Shown: positions 1 through 8,960, counted from the first letter of the stretch. The stretch is DNA of 64,000 nucleotides from Rhodospirillaceae bacterium (GCA_016712715.1 JADJQM010000001.1:1881001-1945000), one strand, 5' to 3'. Made by a program: numbers and translations. Notes: generated from the letters alone by a model not told the origin.

Positions 1-78
1 GACCGGCGGCAGGCACACCGTGGGCAGATCGACGGACGCCAGATCCACCGGGTCCTGGTTGGTCTCTATTTCCGCGGC

Positions 79-507
79 ATGAACAATGTCGTCGACATCG
101 TCGACCGGCTGAACGATCTGTCTGACCAGTTCGCCTGCCCCAAGGATGCCCCGGCACTGATCAAGCGCCGCCAGGCGACCGTCACCGCCAGGCGCGATCT
201 CCTCAGCGCGCAATTGCACGGCGCCGAGAAGCGCAGTTCCGATCTCGGCCAGCCGCACATCGCCGCCAAGCTCAGAACCACGCTCTTCATTGTCTCCGAC
301 ATGCTGCGGCTCGAAGCCCGCATGATCGAGGCTGGTCCCTCATGGCCCTGGGACGAGACGCGCGACGATTTGGCCTCGCTCTTCGATTTCGGCCTCTGCG
401 ACGTGATCCGCGCCGATCTTGGCCAGACCCACGATGCCGCCCTGCTCTCTGAGGTGCTGGCAGCCCTAGAAGCGTACCGGGACGCGCTGCTGGCGCTGGA
501 GAAGTGA
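79..507 (+). CDS. Hypothetical protein, possibly 5'-truncated by window edge
   Basis: This frame encodes about 142 residues from the ATG at 79. It stays open back to base 1, and no convincing Shine-Dalgarno sequence precedes 79, so the real start may lie outside the window. The product looks soluble and mostly helical, with many Arg, Asp and Leu residues, no signal peptide and no membrane segment. I do not recognise a family. The frame has the third-position GC bias of its neighbours, which supports coding. It is followed by about 100 bases without a gene, then by the convergent lipoprotein gene. Confidence 0.5.
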   Translation: MNNVVDIVDRLNDLSDQFACPKDAPALIKRRQATVTARRDLLSAQLHGAEKRSSDLGQPHIAAKLRTTLFIVSDMLRLEARMIEAGPSWPWDETRDDLASLFDFGLCDVIRADLGQTHDAALLSEVLAALEAYRDALLALEK

Positions 508-607
508 GGCGTGGAGCGGGGCCTTACGCCTCAGGGCTTCGGCACGCGCTTCTTAAGTCAACACTGAAGTAAGAACAGGCCGGTCGGGCGGGTCTGCGCG
601 CGTGAAA

Positions 608-1153
608 TCAGCAGCCGGGCGGAATGCAGAACCCGTCTCTGTCGCGGGTTTCCTCCGTCTCGCGCGGGAAGAGCTTGACGACGATGCTGCGCAGGTACTG
701 CTTGAAGCGCGGATCCTCCGGCCCGGTGATGCCGTCGACCGAGCCGACCAGATAGGTAAGGGCCGACCCTGTGCCCCGGCAGTAGGCAGCCGTCACCGCG
801 ATGTGGCCGCCGCCCTTCCCCGTACGACCGGGGGCCGTGCAGGCATGCTCTACATTCATCGCCGAGATGCCGAAGGCGAAGTGGATGACATAGGGGCTGG
901 CCTCGCTCTGCTGCACGCCCGGCGGTTGGATGGCCTCATTGACGAGGCGATTGAAGTCTTCCTGCGGCATGTCGAACGGATTGCCGCTGACATCGGCTAG
1001 CAGCGCCTTGGTATAGGGAACTCTGGCATATTGCAGCGGCGCGTAGCCGGACCCCACATGAACATAATCAACCCGCCCCGGCGTGCAGGCGGCCAGCAAG
1101 GCGATGCAGGCCGACGCCGATGCTAGGTTTCGAATGCTGGCTATCGTTGCCAT
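608..1153 (-). CDS. Putative lipoprotein of unknown function
   Basis: The product has a short signal sequence ending in a lipobox (L-A-A-C, Cys near residue 23 from the ATG at 1153), so it should be exported and lipid-anchored after signal peptidase II cleavage. An upstream in-frame ATG at 1177 would add eight residues with no better ribosome site; the 1153 start gives a more normal signal length. The mature part, about 160 residues, contains several cysteines, including two close to the C-terminus (F-C-I-P-P-G-C), which could form disulfides in the periplasm. I do not recognise a domain. No operon partner is evident. Confidence 0.6.
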   Translation of the reverse strand: MATIASIRNLASASACIALLAACTPGRVDYVHVGSGYAPLQYARVPYTKALLADVSGNPFDMPQEDFNRLVNEAIQPPGVQQSEASPYVIHFAFGISAMNVEHACTAPGRTGKGGGHIAVTAAYCRGTGSALTYLVGSVDGITGPEDPRFKQYLRSIVVKLFPRETEETRDRDGFCIPPGC

Positions 1154-1463
1154 CCGTGTCTTCGTTGGCTCAAGCATCTGCGTAATCAGGGCCAGAGCTT
1201 ATTTCTTGGACCACAGCCTATTCTACGGGTGACCAAGGACAATCGGCGCGCATTTGTTGCCACGCAGGCTCGCATGCAACGGCCGGCCGCGAAGGAGGAA
1301 CCGTCCAGATGCACCATGCCCCAGGCAGAGCGCCATCTAGGCGATGGCCAGGTCCGATGAAAAGAAAACCGGTCCAACACAGTCTCTTCGTGACCCTGTT
1401 TTTTGGTGAAGGATTGCAGGTAGCGTCGCCAGTTCCCGGGCGACGGTGCTCCCTGCGACCCGC

Positions 1464-1841
1464 TCACGCCGCAGATTTGGCCAGCAGGCGATCGACCACC
1501 GCCAGCAAATCAGCCTTTTCAAATGGCTTCTGGAGGAAGGCGTCGGCGTTTACTTTGGCGGCCAGCAAGGCGGCCTCGGCAGATACGCCGGCACCACCGC
1601 CGGACATCGCGATGACGGGCGGACGGTTCGGCATCGCGAGGACTCCGACCAGAACTTCGGTGCCGTCGACGCCAGGCATCAGCATGTCGGTAATGACCAG
1701 CTCGAATGTCGCCTGTTTCAACTGGGCGATGCCCTGTTCGCCATTCGCCGCGATGACCACGGTGTGCCCGGCCCGGCGCAGCATGCTGCTGATGGCGAGC
1801 TGCACGCCTGCCATGTCCTCGACAACTAGAATATTCGCCAT
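1464..1841 (-). CDS. Single-domain response regulator (CheY-like receiver)
   Basis: The product is a stand-alone receiver domain of 125 residues with no output domain. The acidic pair is E8-D9 in the N-terminal VVED, the phospho-acceptor is D52 in VITDMLMP, the switch Ser lies in IAMSGG, and the conserved Lys is in LQKPF. It starts 33 bases downstream of the chemoreceptor stop on the same strand, so the two are probably co-transcribed. It may relay phosphate from a kinase such as the MHYT kinase encoded divergently upstream. That partnership is inferred from position only. Confidence 0.88.
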   Translation of the reverse strand: MANILVVEDMAGVQLAISSMLRRAGHTVVIAANGEQGIAQLKQATFELVITDMLMPGVDGTEVLVGVLAMPNRPPVIAMSGGGAGVSAEAALLAAKVNADAFLQKPFEKADLLAVVDRLLAKSAA

Positions 1842-1874
1842 ATCGGCCTCCTTGGATGATCTATGGGCGCGCGC

Positions 1875-4136
1875 TCAGGCCCCCGGTTTAAAATTCAGCC
1901 TGGCCAGCACCTGGCCCATATAGGTCAGCTGTTCGTGGCTGAGCGGCAATTGCAACTGCGCAATGCCGTTCGACGCCTCGACGAAGCGGGCGCGCAGCAC
2001 CCGTTCGATACTTTCGATCCTGAGTTCCAGCAGCGAACCTGGCGATACCGACAGCGATCCGGCGAATGTCGCGAGGCCCGGCGAGAGCTTGACGACCTTG
2101 CCGGAGGTAGATTTGCCGTTCTCAGTTACCGACGCCGAAAGATTGACATCGTAGCTTTGCATCTCCTGCCCGTCGGCGAGGTTGCGCAGGGCACTAAGGA
2201 AGTCTTTCACCTCACCGCTGAGGGTTTCTGACTCGGATGAAAGTGTCTGCGCGGTACTCTTCACCTGGGCCGCACTCGCACTGTTTTCACTGACGGCACC
2301 GCTGACCCGCTCCATGCTGTTGGCCACGCTAGCGGTGCTCGCCGACACCTGATCGACGCTGCGCGCGATTTCCTGAGTCGCCGATCCTTGCTCCACCACG
2401 GCCGATGCGATGGAAACGGCAATCTCGTTGACCTGCCGGACCGTGCCGGTGATGCCCTGAATGGCGTCAGCGGTGCTGGCCGTCGCCGATTGGATTGCCG
2501 CGATATGCCCGCCGATCTCGTCGGTTGCTGCGGCGGTTTGGGTGGCCAATGTCTTCACTTCGGACGCAACCACGGCAAAGCCCCGGCCCGCCTCGCCGGC
2601 CCTGGCCGCTTCGATCGTGGCATTGAGCGCCAACAGATTGGTCTGGCCGGCAATGTTATTGATGAGTTCAACTACCTTCCCGATTTTCTGAGCGGCATCG
2701 CGCAGTTCATCGACCTTCTGGACGACATCCTCAGATTGCTGCATCGCCGCGGAGGATATGCGCGACGATTCACTGGCCTGCCTACCGATCTCATCGATCG
2801 AGGCCGACAGTTCCTGCGAGGCGGAGGCAACTGTCTGCACGGTCTGGGATGTTTGCCCCACTTCAACCAGCACAAGTTGCGCCTGGGCACTGGTATCCCC
2901 GGCCGAGTTCTGCAGCGCGTCGGACGTTCGCGCCATGTCGGCCGACGCCGCTGCCAGCGTATCGAACGTGCCCGATACGCTGCGCCCGAAAAAGCCGACG
3001 AGTTGATCGACTTCCTCCTGCCGCCGCGCCTTCAAGGCCCGCTGCTCGACCTCACGTGCTTCCAGGTTGAGCTTGTCGACAGCGTTCTGCCTGAAGATCA
3101 GCACGGCTTCCGTCATCGCGCCGATCTCGTCGCGGCGATTGCTGCGCGGTATCTCGACGGCAAGATCGCCCTTGGTGAGGAGTCCCATGATGGAAGTGAG
3201 TTGGTCGAGTGGCCCAACCACACCCTTCTGGATGGCCACCAGGATGAAGACAACGGCCACGATGAAGAGCACACCGGCAAACGCAAGATTGATCATGAGC
3301 GTAGTTCTAAGCCCCGAAATGCGGACATCCAGCAACCGGATTAGTTCAGCCTGTCCTGCCTCGCCAAGCGTGGTGAGGACGTCCAGTGCCGGCGCGATCT
3401 GGCCGCGCGCCTGCGCCGCGGCCGAACGGTCATCGAGCGCTGCCTTACGTAACACCGCCATGATCTCCTGGGTGGTCACTTCCATCTTCTGCTTGTCATC
3501 GGCAAGCTCGGTGGCGACCTGTGGATTGGCCGCGAACGCCACCGCCAGCGACCCAGCCAGCCCATCGAGAACGGGCGCGAAGCTGCCCGCCTGGACCAGG
3601 AATTCCGACTGCTCCTCCGGCATCAATGTTGCTTTGCCGGCGAAGCTGGCCGTCAGGGCGGCAAGCCCATAGAACCGGTCGAGCGCGTCCGGTACCTTGA
3701 AGGCAACTGCATCCATCATGTAGAAGGAATCGAGATCCGGATCCAGCGTGAGGTTGGAGCCATCGGTCACTTTCGAGATGACAGAGCGGAGGGCGCTGCG
3801 GACGGCTTGGCGTTCGGGGTCGGGCTCGGCCTTCAGCGCGGCGACAGCGGCCGCCGCGACCCCGCCACTGCTCATGCCTTCGCCAAATTCAAGTTCCGCC
3901 GCAGCGATCCGATCGGCCAGTTCGGCATTCGGCAATTTGGCATCTTCGCGCAGGATGGCATCCTGAATTTCCCGCAGCGCAACGATGTATTTGGCGCCGC
4001 TCAGTTCCTTCTGTGCGAAATTGATGCTGGCGAAGCTGTTGCTGATCACGACGTAGAACAGGAACAGCAACGGCAGCAGGAACAGCCCGTAAGCGATGAA
4101 CAGCTTCGATCGTGTGCGTAGATCGCCTAGTTTCAT
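1875..4136 (-). CDS. Methyl-accepting chemotaxis protein with C-terminal PilZ-like domain
   Basis: The 753-residue receptor has a first membrane helix at about 11-33, a helical periplasmic sensor region at about 35-278 with the SNLTLDPDLDSFY signature seen in many alphaproteobacterial receptors, a second membrane helix at about 280-302, and HAMP at about 303-355. A long methyl-accepting coiled coil follows, carrying the conserved hairpin tip (NNIAGQTNLLALNATIEAAR region). The last 90 residues form a small beta-rich unit resembling a degenerate PilZ domain, which in other proteins can bind cyclic-di-GMP; binding here is unproven. The downstream lone receiver is probably in the same operon. The ligand is unknown. 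Confidence 0.9.
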   Translation of the reverse strand: MKLGDLRTRSKLFIAYGLFLLPLLFLFYVVISNSFASINFAQKELSGAKYIVALREIQDAILREDAKLPNAELADRIAAAELEFGEGMSSGGVAAAAVAALKAEPDPERQAVRSALRSVISKVTDGSNLTLDPDLDSFYMMDAVAFKVPDALDRFYGLAALTASFAGKATLMPEEQSEFLVQAGSFAPVLDGLAGSLAVAFAANPQVATELADDKQKMEVTTQEIMAVLRKAALDDRSAAAQARGQIAPALDVLTTLGEAGQAELIRLLDVRISGLRTTLMINLAFAGVLFIVAVVFILVAIQKGVVGPLDQLTSIMGLLTKGDLAVEIPRSNRRDEIGAMTEAVLIFRQNAVDKLNLEAREVEQRALKARRQEEVDQLVGFFGRSVSGTFDTLAAASADMARTSDALQNSAGDTSAQAQLVLVEVGQTSQTVQTVASASQELSASIDEIGRQASESSRISSAAMQQSEDVVQKVDELRDAAQKIGKVVELINNIAGQTNLLALNATIEAARAGEAGRGFAVVASEVKTLATQTAAATDEIGGHIAAIQSATASTADAIQGITGTVRQVNEIAVSIASAVVEQGSATQEIARSVDQVSASTASVANSMERVSGAVSENSASAAQVKSTAQTLSSESETLSGEVKDFLSALRNLADGQEMQSYDVNLSASVTENGKSTSGKVVKLSPGLATFAGSLSVSPGSLLELRIESIERVLRARFVEASNGIAQLQLPLSHEQLTYMGQVLARLNFKPGA

Positions 4137-4481
4137 TTTTGGAAGTCCTTTACCGAGGTATCATTCGTCTTGGGCGTGCTGTGCGTACGCACACGAAGAT
4201 TGGAGATGCTAGGGAACCCACACCCTCAGGCTACGCGCAAAATGTTAACAAGATGTTTGCGCGCGATTGCATCACAGTTGAGGTCCTAGGAATAAAATAG
4301 CTCTTCAGGTTCTTCATGCGCTGGTTTTTCCGCGTATAGCCGACCATGTGAGTCTAGATTTTCTGCCCTACGCCTTAACGGGTTCGCAACTCAATCGTGA
4401 AACCCTTGCAATGTCGTAAGCATGGGTTCGACCTAGATTGATATTTGGAAATTCCAAAATGTCCCTGTGAGGACAGCCTGT
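4137..4481. promoter_or_regulatory. Divergent intergenic region between chemoreceptor and MHYT kinase
   Basis: This 345-base gap is AT-richer than its surroundings and must hold the promoters of two divergent signalling genes. I see no convincing gene, strong inverted repeat or clear sigma-70 hexamer pair. A GAGG motif nine bases before the ATG at 4482 fixes the kinase start. Confidence 0.4.
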
Positions 4482-6506
4482 ATGTTTAGAGTCTTTAACT
4501 GCATAGAAGCGCAGCACGACCTTCGCCTTGTGCTCGCCGCCGCCGTGATCTGCTTCCTGGCGTCGTTCACGGCGTTCAGCCTCATTGCGCGCAGTGCTGA
4601 GGCGGCGGTCGGCGTGCGAATCTGGTGGAAAGTAGCTGCTTCATTCGCCGTAGGCAGCGGCATCTGGGCCACGCATTTCATCGCCATGCTGGCCTATTCC
4701 ACGGACATACCGCATCGCTTTAACGCTCCTCTTACTCTTGCCTCCATCCTTGTGGCCATTCTTCTCGCCGGCCTCGGCATCGAACTTTTTGTCAGGCCGG
4801 GCCGGCATATGCAGCGTATCGGCGGGGCCACGATCGGTCTCGGTATCGGTGCGATGCATTATATCGGTATGGCAGCCTGGAAAATTCAGGGGACGATCGC
4901 GTACGACACCGACTACGTGATGGCATCCCTCCTGTTCGGCATTGTGGGCGGTGGTCTTGCCACCTGGATCGCGTCGACCAGAACGGGCATCAATAGCCGC
5001 CTGACCGCCGCGACGATGTTGACTCTGGCGATTTGCGCGATGCACTTCACGGGCATAACGGCCATGAGCTTTACCTATGATCCCACGATGCCGGTGCCTC
5101 CGGCGCTGGTTAGTCCGGACGTCCTGGCTGTCGCAGTCTCAACTGTCATACTTCTGATCCTGTCGCTCTGTCTTGGCGGTGCCATCCTCGACGACCAGCT
5201 GGCATCCCGTGCAGCGCGGCAGGCCGCGCGCGAAATGGCCAATTTGAAAGCCGAGATTGAGCAACGGAAGGCCGCCCAGGTAGAACTGCAGCATCACCGC
5301 GACAATCTGGAGCGCGATGTGGCACTGCGTACCGCAGCCCTCGCGGCCAGCGAAGCGCGCCTCGCCGATGCCATCGAAACTCTGCCAGAGGCCTTTGTGC
5401 TGTTTGACGCCGCGGACCGCCTGGTGGTCTGCAACGCCGCCTATCGGGCACTCTCTGAGACGACCACGCTCTATGCCAAGCCGGGCGTCACCTATGAGGA
5501 ACTCATAGACTTCGCGGTAAAGCTCGGCGATCACGACCTGGAAGGACAGGATACGGTTCTTTGGATGAAGGCGCGGATCGCACAGCGGCGCGCCGTGGGC
5601 AGCGAACCGGTCCGGAGCGAACAAACGCGCCCCGACGGCCGATCGTTCGAAATCCATGAGCGCCGCATGGCGGACGGTGGTCTTGTGACCATTCAGACCG
5701 ATGTTACCGAAACGCGTCGCCGCATCTCATTGGTCGCAGAACGGGATAAGTTGGCTGCCTTGGGACAGCTGGCGGGTGGCGTGGCTCACGAGATCAATAA
5801 TCTGCTGCAGCCAGCCCTTACCCTGCCCGAACTCGTGCGCGACAGCGTGCCCGCGGATGATCTGGATGCGCAGGAATTTCTCGATGTCATCGTCGACAGC
5901 GTGAAGAAGGCACGCGACATCGTGCGCAAGATCCTGCTCTTTGCCCGGAAGGAGGAAGCCAGCCTGCAGACAGCCGACCTCGTCGCCGAAGTAGTAGCCA
6001 CCCTCAAATTCATCCGCGACCTTCTACCCCCTGGGATCGAGCTCCGCCCCAGGTTCGGCGCAGATGAACAGATGGCCGTGTTCAACAAGACCGAACTCAC
6101 CCAGGTGTTGAGCAACCTTATCATCAATGCTGCCCATGCGACTGGCGACAAGGGCACGATCGATATCGAGCTGGGGCAAGCACTGCTTTCAGCTGACCAG
6201 ATACGGACCCTCGGACTTCGCAGGGACGTTCCCTATGCGACGGTCTCGATCACCGACAAGGGCAGCGGCATGAACAAGGCGACACAGATGCGCATCTTCG
6301 AACCCTTCTTCACGACTAAGCCGTTGGGCGTGGGGACGGGTCTTGGCCTGTCGGTCGTCCTCGGCATCCTGCGCAGCTGGAACGGCGCCATCGCCGTCGA
6401 CAGCATGCTCGGCTACGGCACCACATTCACGCTTTACATCCCGCTTCGCGAGATGCCGGCAGCGGAAAGCACGACAATACCTGAAGTCGCTCAACTAGCG
6501 CGCTGA
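4482..6506 (+). CDS. MHYT-domain sensor histidine kinase
   Basis: The N-terminus is an integral-membrane MHYT sensor with repeated motifs (ATHFIAM, AMHYIGM, AMHFTGI) across about seven helices in residues 15-235. MHYT domains are proposed to sense oxygen, CO or NO through bound metal. A coiled coil, a PAS-like segment (about 290-400) and a kinase core follow; the phospho-accepting His is H436 in GGVAHEINN, and the ATPase domain shows N, G1 and G2 boxes (NLIINAAHA, DKGSGM, GTGLGLSVV). The ATG at 4482 is preferred to the GTG at 4467 because GAGG lies nine bases upstream. No receiver is fused, so the adjacent lone receiver is a plausible partner. Confidence 0.9.
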   Translation: MFRVFNCIEAQHDLRLVLAAAVICFLASFTAFSLIARSAEAAVGVRIWWKVAASFAVGSGIWATHFIAMLAYSTDIPHRFNAPLTLASILVAILLAGLGIELFVRPGRHMQRIGGATIGLGIGAMHYIGMAAWKIQGTIAYDTDYVMASLLFGIVGGGLATWIASTRTGINSRLTAATMLTLAICAMHFTGITAMSFTYDPTMPVPPALVSPDVLAVAVSTVILLILSLCLGGAILDDQLASRAARQAAREMANLKAEIEQRKAAQVELQHHRDNLERDVALRTAALAASEARLADAIETLPEAFVLFDAADRLVVCNAAYRALSETTTLYAKPGVTYEELIDFAVKLGDHDLEGQDTVLWMKARIAQRRAVGSEPVRSEQTRPDGRSFEIHERRMADGGLVTIQTDVTETRRRISLVAERDKLAALGQLAGGVAHEINNLLQPALTLPELVRDSVPADDLDAQEFLDVIVDSVKKARDIVRKILLFARKEEASLQTADLVAEVVATLKFIRDLLPPGIELRPRFGADEQMAVFNKTELTQVLSNLIINAAHATGDKGTIDIELGQALLSADQIRTLGLRRDVPYATVSITDKGSGMNKATQMRIFEPFFTTKPLGVGTGLGLSVVLGILRSWNGAIAVDSMLGYGTTFTLYIPLREMPAAESTTIPEVAQLAR

Positions 6507-6543
6507 ACTGCGCGAAAGAAATCACGACATACCGCCAAATGGA

Positions 6544-6578
6544 AACGGCGCCAAGGTTATCCTGGCACCGTTCTTTAG
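6544..6578 (+). terminator. Rho-independent terminator after the MHYT kinase
   Basis: A GC-rich hairpin (CGGCGCCAAGG, loop TTAT, CCTGGCACCG) with one mismatch and one bulge is followed by TTCTTTA. It lies about 40 bases after the kinase stop and just before the convergent trcR-like gene. Confidence 0.6.
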
Positions 6579-6603
6579 ATCGTGTCGCGTTTCCGCTGGG
6601 GAC

Positions 6604-7258
6604 CTACCCCTTGGTCGGGAACAGCGCCGAGAGATCGCCCCAGCGCGATTGGCTGCCCTGGTCGTCGCCGTGATGCTCGGTGTGCTCCTCATGCACTTCG
6701 TGGCCCGGCAGCGGGTCGAGGGTCGCGGGCTTGCCGGCGGCCTTGCGGGCCTTGAGGATCGAGGCGTTGAGGTCGGTCTGGGTGCATAGGCCGAGGAGCA
6801 CCGGATCGCGCGGGCGGAGATTGGCGGCGTTCCAATGGCTGCGGTCGCGGATGGCGGCGATGGTCTGCTTGGTGGTGCCGATGAGGCGCGAGACCTGCGC
6901 GTCCGAGAGTTCCGGGTGATGGCGGATGAGCCAGGCCACGGCGTCGGGCTTGTCCTGGCGCTTCGAGACCGGCGTGTAGCGCGGACCCTTGGTGCGGGTG
7001 AGGGGCTGCGGGATGTCGGACTTCGCCATCTTCAGATGGGCGCTGGTATCCGCCTCGCAGCGCTTGATCTCCTCGGGCGTCAACTGGCCGTTGCCGATCG
7101 GGTCCTGCCCCACGATGCCGACCGCGACCTCGCCATCGGCGATGCCCCTGCACTTCCAGCGGGTGGAGGTTGGTGAAGGCGCCGATCTGCTCGAAGGACA
7201 GCGCGGTGTTGTCGATCAGCCAAACGGCGGTGGCTTTGGGCATCAGGATCTGGGTCAT
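6604..7258 (-). pseudogene. trcR: DUF1013 transcriptional regulator (TrcR family), apparent frameshift
   Basis: Two frames together give a normal DUF1013/TrcR-type protein of about 217 residues. The first 37 residues (starting MTQILMPKATAVW at 7258, with AGGAG five bases upstream) are in one frame; the rest (GQDPIGNGQLTPEE onward, with a helix-turn-helix-like LSDAQVSRLIGTTKQTI segment) is in another. The switch falls at a run of four C on the + strand, 7145-7148. Removing one C restores L-E-V-Q-G-I-A-D-G-E-V-A-V-G across the join. The span is 655 bases, one more than a multiple of three. This family is conserved across alphaproteobacteria and is annotated as a cell-cycle transcription regulator, so loss would be surprising; a sequencing error is likely. 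Confidence 0.85.
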
Positions 7259-7327
7259 GACTACTCCTCTTCGCCAACGGGGCGGCAACCCCGTCGGGCG
7301 GTCAAGCAACGACTTGACCAATGTTGG

Positions 7328-7358
7328 AAAAACGGCCGGGGCGCCGCAGATCGGCGCC
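7328..7358 (-). terminator. Possible terminator downstream of quinone oxidoreductase
   Basis: On the minus strand GGCGCCG, loop ATCTG, CGGCGCC forms a seven-pair stem followed seven bases later by TTTTT. It sits between the oxidoreductase stop and the trcR-like start. The long spacer before the T-run makes this only moderately convincing. Confidence 0.4.
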
Positions 7359-7463
7359 GAACACGGCTCTTCACAGAGGCAAATAGCATCCACCCCCCGG
7401 ACCTGCCAAGGGCAATCTTTCGGCAAGGTGCCGGGCTTGCAGTTAACCGATTGAAAATACGTG

Positions 7464-8459
7464 CTAAACCGTGAGAACGATCTTGCCGGTATGAGCGCTC
7501 GATTCCATCAGGCGATGGGCTTCCGCGGCTTCGGCCAGCGGGAAGGTTTTGTAGATAAGCGGCTTCACCTTGCCGGCCTCCAGCAGCGGCCAGACCTCCG
7601 CCTTCAAGGCCTTGGCGATGCCGGCCTTTTGGGCGACCGAGCGGGGCCGCAGGGTGGAGCCGGTGATGGTCTGCCGCTTCACCATGACCTGCGCAAAATT
7701 GACCTCGGCCTTGGCGCCCTGCAGGAAGGCGATCATCACCAGCCGCCCATCCATCCCCAGGCACGCCAGGTTCCGGTTGATGTAATCGCCGCCCACCATG
7801 TCGAGGATGAGGTCGACGCCCTTTTTGTCGGTGGCAGCGAGCACCTCGGCCACGAAATCCGCCTTGCGGTAATTGATCGCGATATCGGCGCCGAGCTGCT
7901 TGCAGGACGCCGCCTTCTCATCGCTGCCAACCGTCGTGATGACGCGCGCGCCGAACTGGTGCGCCAGCTGGATGGCCGTGGTGCCGATGCCGCTCGACCC
8001 GCCATGGACCAGGAAGGTCTCGCCGGCTTTGAGACCGCCGCGCTCGAACACATTGGTCCAGACGGTGAAGAAGGTCTCCGGCAGGGCCGCTGCGTGGATC
8101 ATGTCGAAGCCCTCAGGCACGGGCAGGCATTGCGGCGCGGGTGCCGCGCAATATTCGGCATAGCCACCGCCCGCCACCAGCGCCGCCACCTGTTGGCCCA
8201 CATGCCAGCCGCTGACGCCAGCCGCGACCGCGACGATCTCGCCCGCCACTTCCAGACCCGGCAGGTCCGAGGCACCCGGCGGTGGTGCATAGCCACCCGT
8301 GCGCTGCAGGATGTCGGGCCGGTTGATGCCGGCCGCCGCCACCTTGATCAGGACCTCGTCCGGCCCCAGCTGCGGCAAGGGCCGTTTGGCGGGGCGCAGC
8401 ACCTCGGGTCCGCCAAAGCTGCTGATCTCGATCGCGGTCATCTCGGTTGGCAAGGTCAT
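7464..8459 (-). CDS. NAD(P)H:quinone oxidoreductase (medium-chain dehydrogenase, PIG3/Qor type)
   Basis: The 331-residue product is a zinc-independent medium-chain dehydrogenase/reductase. It has a GroES-like N-terminal domain (GPEVLRPAKRPLPQLGPDEVLI) and a Rossmann domain with the nucleotide motif HGGSSGIGTTAIQLA near residue 150, and lacks the structural-zinc cysteine cluster of alcohol dehydrogenases. Family members reduce quinones with NADPH in the cytosol. The ATG at 8459 is chosen because GAAGGA lies seven bases upstream; the longer open frame runs into the divergent DUF1192 gene and does not look coding. The genes diverge, sharing about 100 bases of promoter region. Confidence 0.88.
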   Translation of the reverse strand: MTLPTEMTAIEISSFGGPEVLRPAKRPLPQLGPDEVLIKVAAAGINRPDILQRTGGYAPPPGASDLPGLEVAGEIVAVAAGVSGWHVGQQVAALVAGGGYAEYCAAPAPQCLPVPEGFDMIHAAALPETFFTVWTNVFERGGLKAGETFLVHGGSSGIGTTAIQLAHQFGARVITTVGSDEKAASCKQLGADIAINYRKADFVAEVLAATDKKGVDLILDMVGGDYINRNLACLGMDGRLVMIAFLQGAKAEVNFAQVMVKRQTITGSTLRPRSVAQKAGIAKALKAEVWPLLEAGKVKPLIYKTFPLAEAAEAHRLMESSAHTGKIVLTV

Positions 8460-8562
8460 GGCGGATCCTTCGTGCTGGGTCACATCCCCTAGCCGCCCGC
8501 CATGGCAATTGGCAAGGCCCGCGTCTAGACTTGGCTCTGAGGAACAGCGAAAGACCCCTGCC

Positions 8563-8745
8563 ATGGATACCGACGATCTCGACCCCAAGACCAAACGGCC
8601 CAAATTGCGCAATCTAGACCCGATGGGTGTCGAGGAGTTGCAGGCCTATATCGGGGAGCTGAGGCAAGAGATCGCTCGGATCGAGGCGGATATCGCGAAA
8701 AAGAAGCAGCATCTTTCGGCCGCGGCCAGCCTCTTCAAGAGCTGA
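8563..8745 (+). CDS. DUF1192 family small protein
   Basis: This 60-residue protein matches the DUF1192 pattern: a charged N-terminus, the segment LDPMGVEELQAYIGELRQEI, and a predicted coiled coil ending shortly before the C-terminus. The function of the family is unknown; it is common in alphaproteobacteria. The ATG at 8563 is the only one that leaves just the family-like sequence; upstream codons in this frame are antisense to the quinone oxidoreductase. It is probably monocistronic. Confidence 0.8.
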   Translation: MDTDDLDPKTKRPKLRNLDPMGVEELQAYIGELRQEIARIEADIAKKKQHLSAAASLFKS

Positions 8746-8761
8746 ATGCCTGTTCAGGAAA

Positions 8762-8803
8762 ATATCCCCTGAAAACTTGCAAATATCCCCCGAAAACGTG
8801 CAA
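8762..8803. repeat. Two-copy 21-bp tandem repeat
   Basis: The 21-base unit beginning ATATCCCC and ending TGCAA occurs twice head to tail (8762-8782 and 8783-8803) with two mismatches. A third, partial ATAAACGTG follows. The period is two helical turns, so protein binding on one DNA face is plausible. It lies just upstream of the candidate small RNA. Confidence 0.6.
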
Positions 8804-8849
8804 ATAAACGTGATTTTGTTAACCGTTTGTTCACGCGAGGGGCCTATTT

Positions 8850-8960
8850 TGGCAGTCAGGAAGGACCTCGTCCTTCCTCTCCTGGATCTCTCCGATCCAG
8901 TTTCATGCCTCCCTGTCTAACTTGCCGCCGGCCTAATTGGCCGGCGGATTTGTTTCTGCA
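8850..8960 (+). ncRNA. Candidate structured small RNA with terminator
   Basis: Three hairpins follow one another within about 90 bases: AGGAAGGAC with a 3-base loop (8858-8878), CTGGATC with loop TCTCC (8882-8900), and CCGCCGGCC with loop TAATT (8925-8947) followed by ATTTGTTTCTG. CT-rich single-stranded parts (TCCTCTCCT, CCTCCCTG) could pair with Shine-Dalgarno sequences. There is no open frame. The arrangement, perfect stems ending in a terminator-like hairpin, resembles a trans-acting small RNA. Promoter hexamers are not clear, and I cannot match it to a named family. Confidence 0.5.

Noticed and set aside
1186..1467. Minus-strand frame of 93 codons starting at a GTG overlapping the receiver stop (GTGA)
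   Set aside because: The overlap looks like coupling, but the translation becomes Arg/Trp/Cys-rich and unlike a folded protein after the first 30 residues, and no family is recognised. It may be a decayed remnant; evidence is too weak to call a gene.
1309..1923. Plus-strand frame of 204 codons opposite the lone receiver
   Set aside because: The receiver has every conserved residue, and the opposite frame is Ser/Arg/Ala-rich with no domain.
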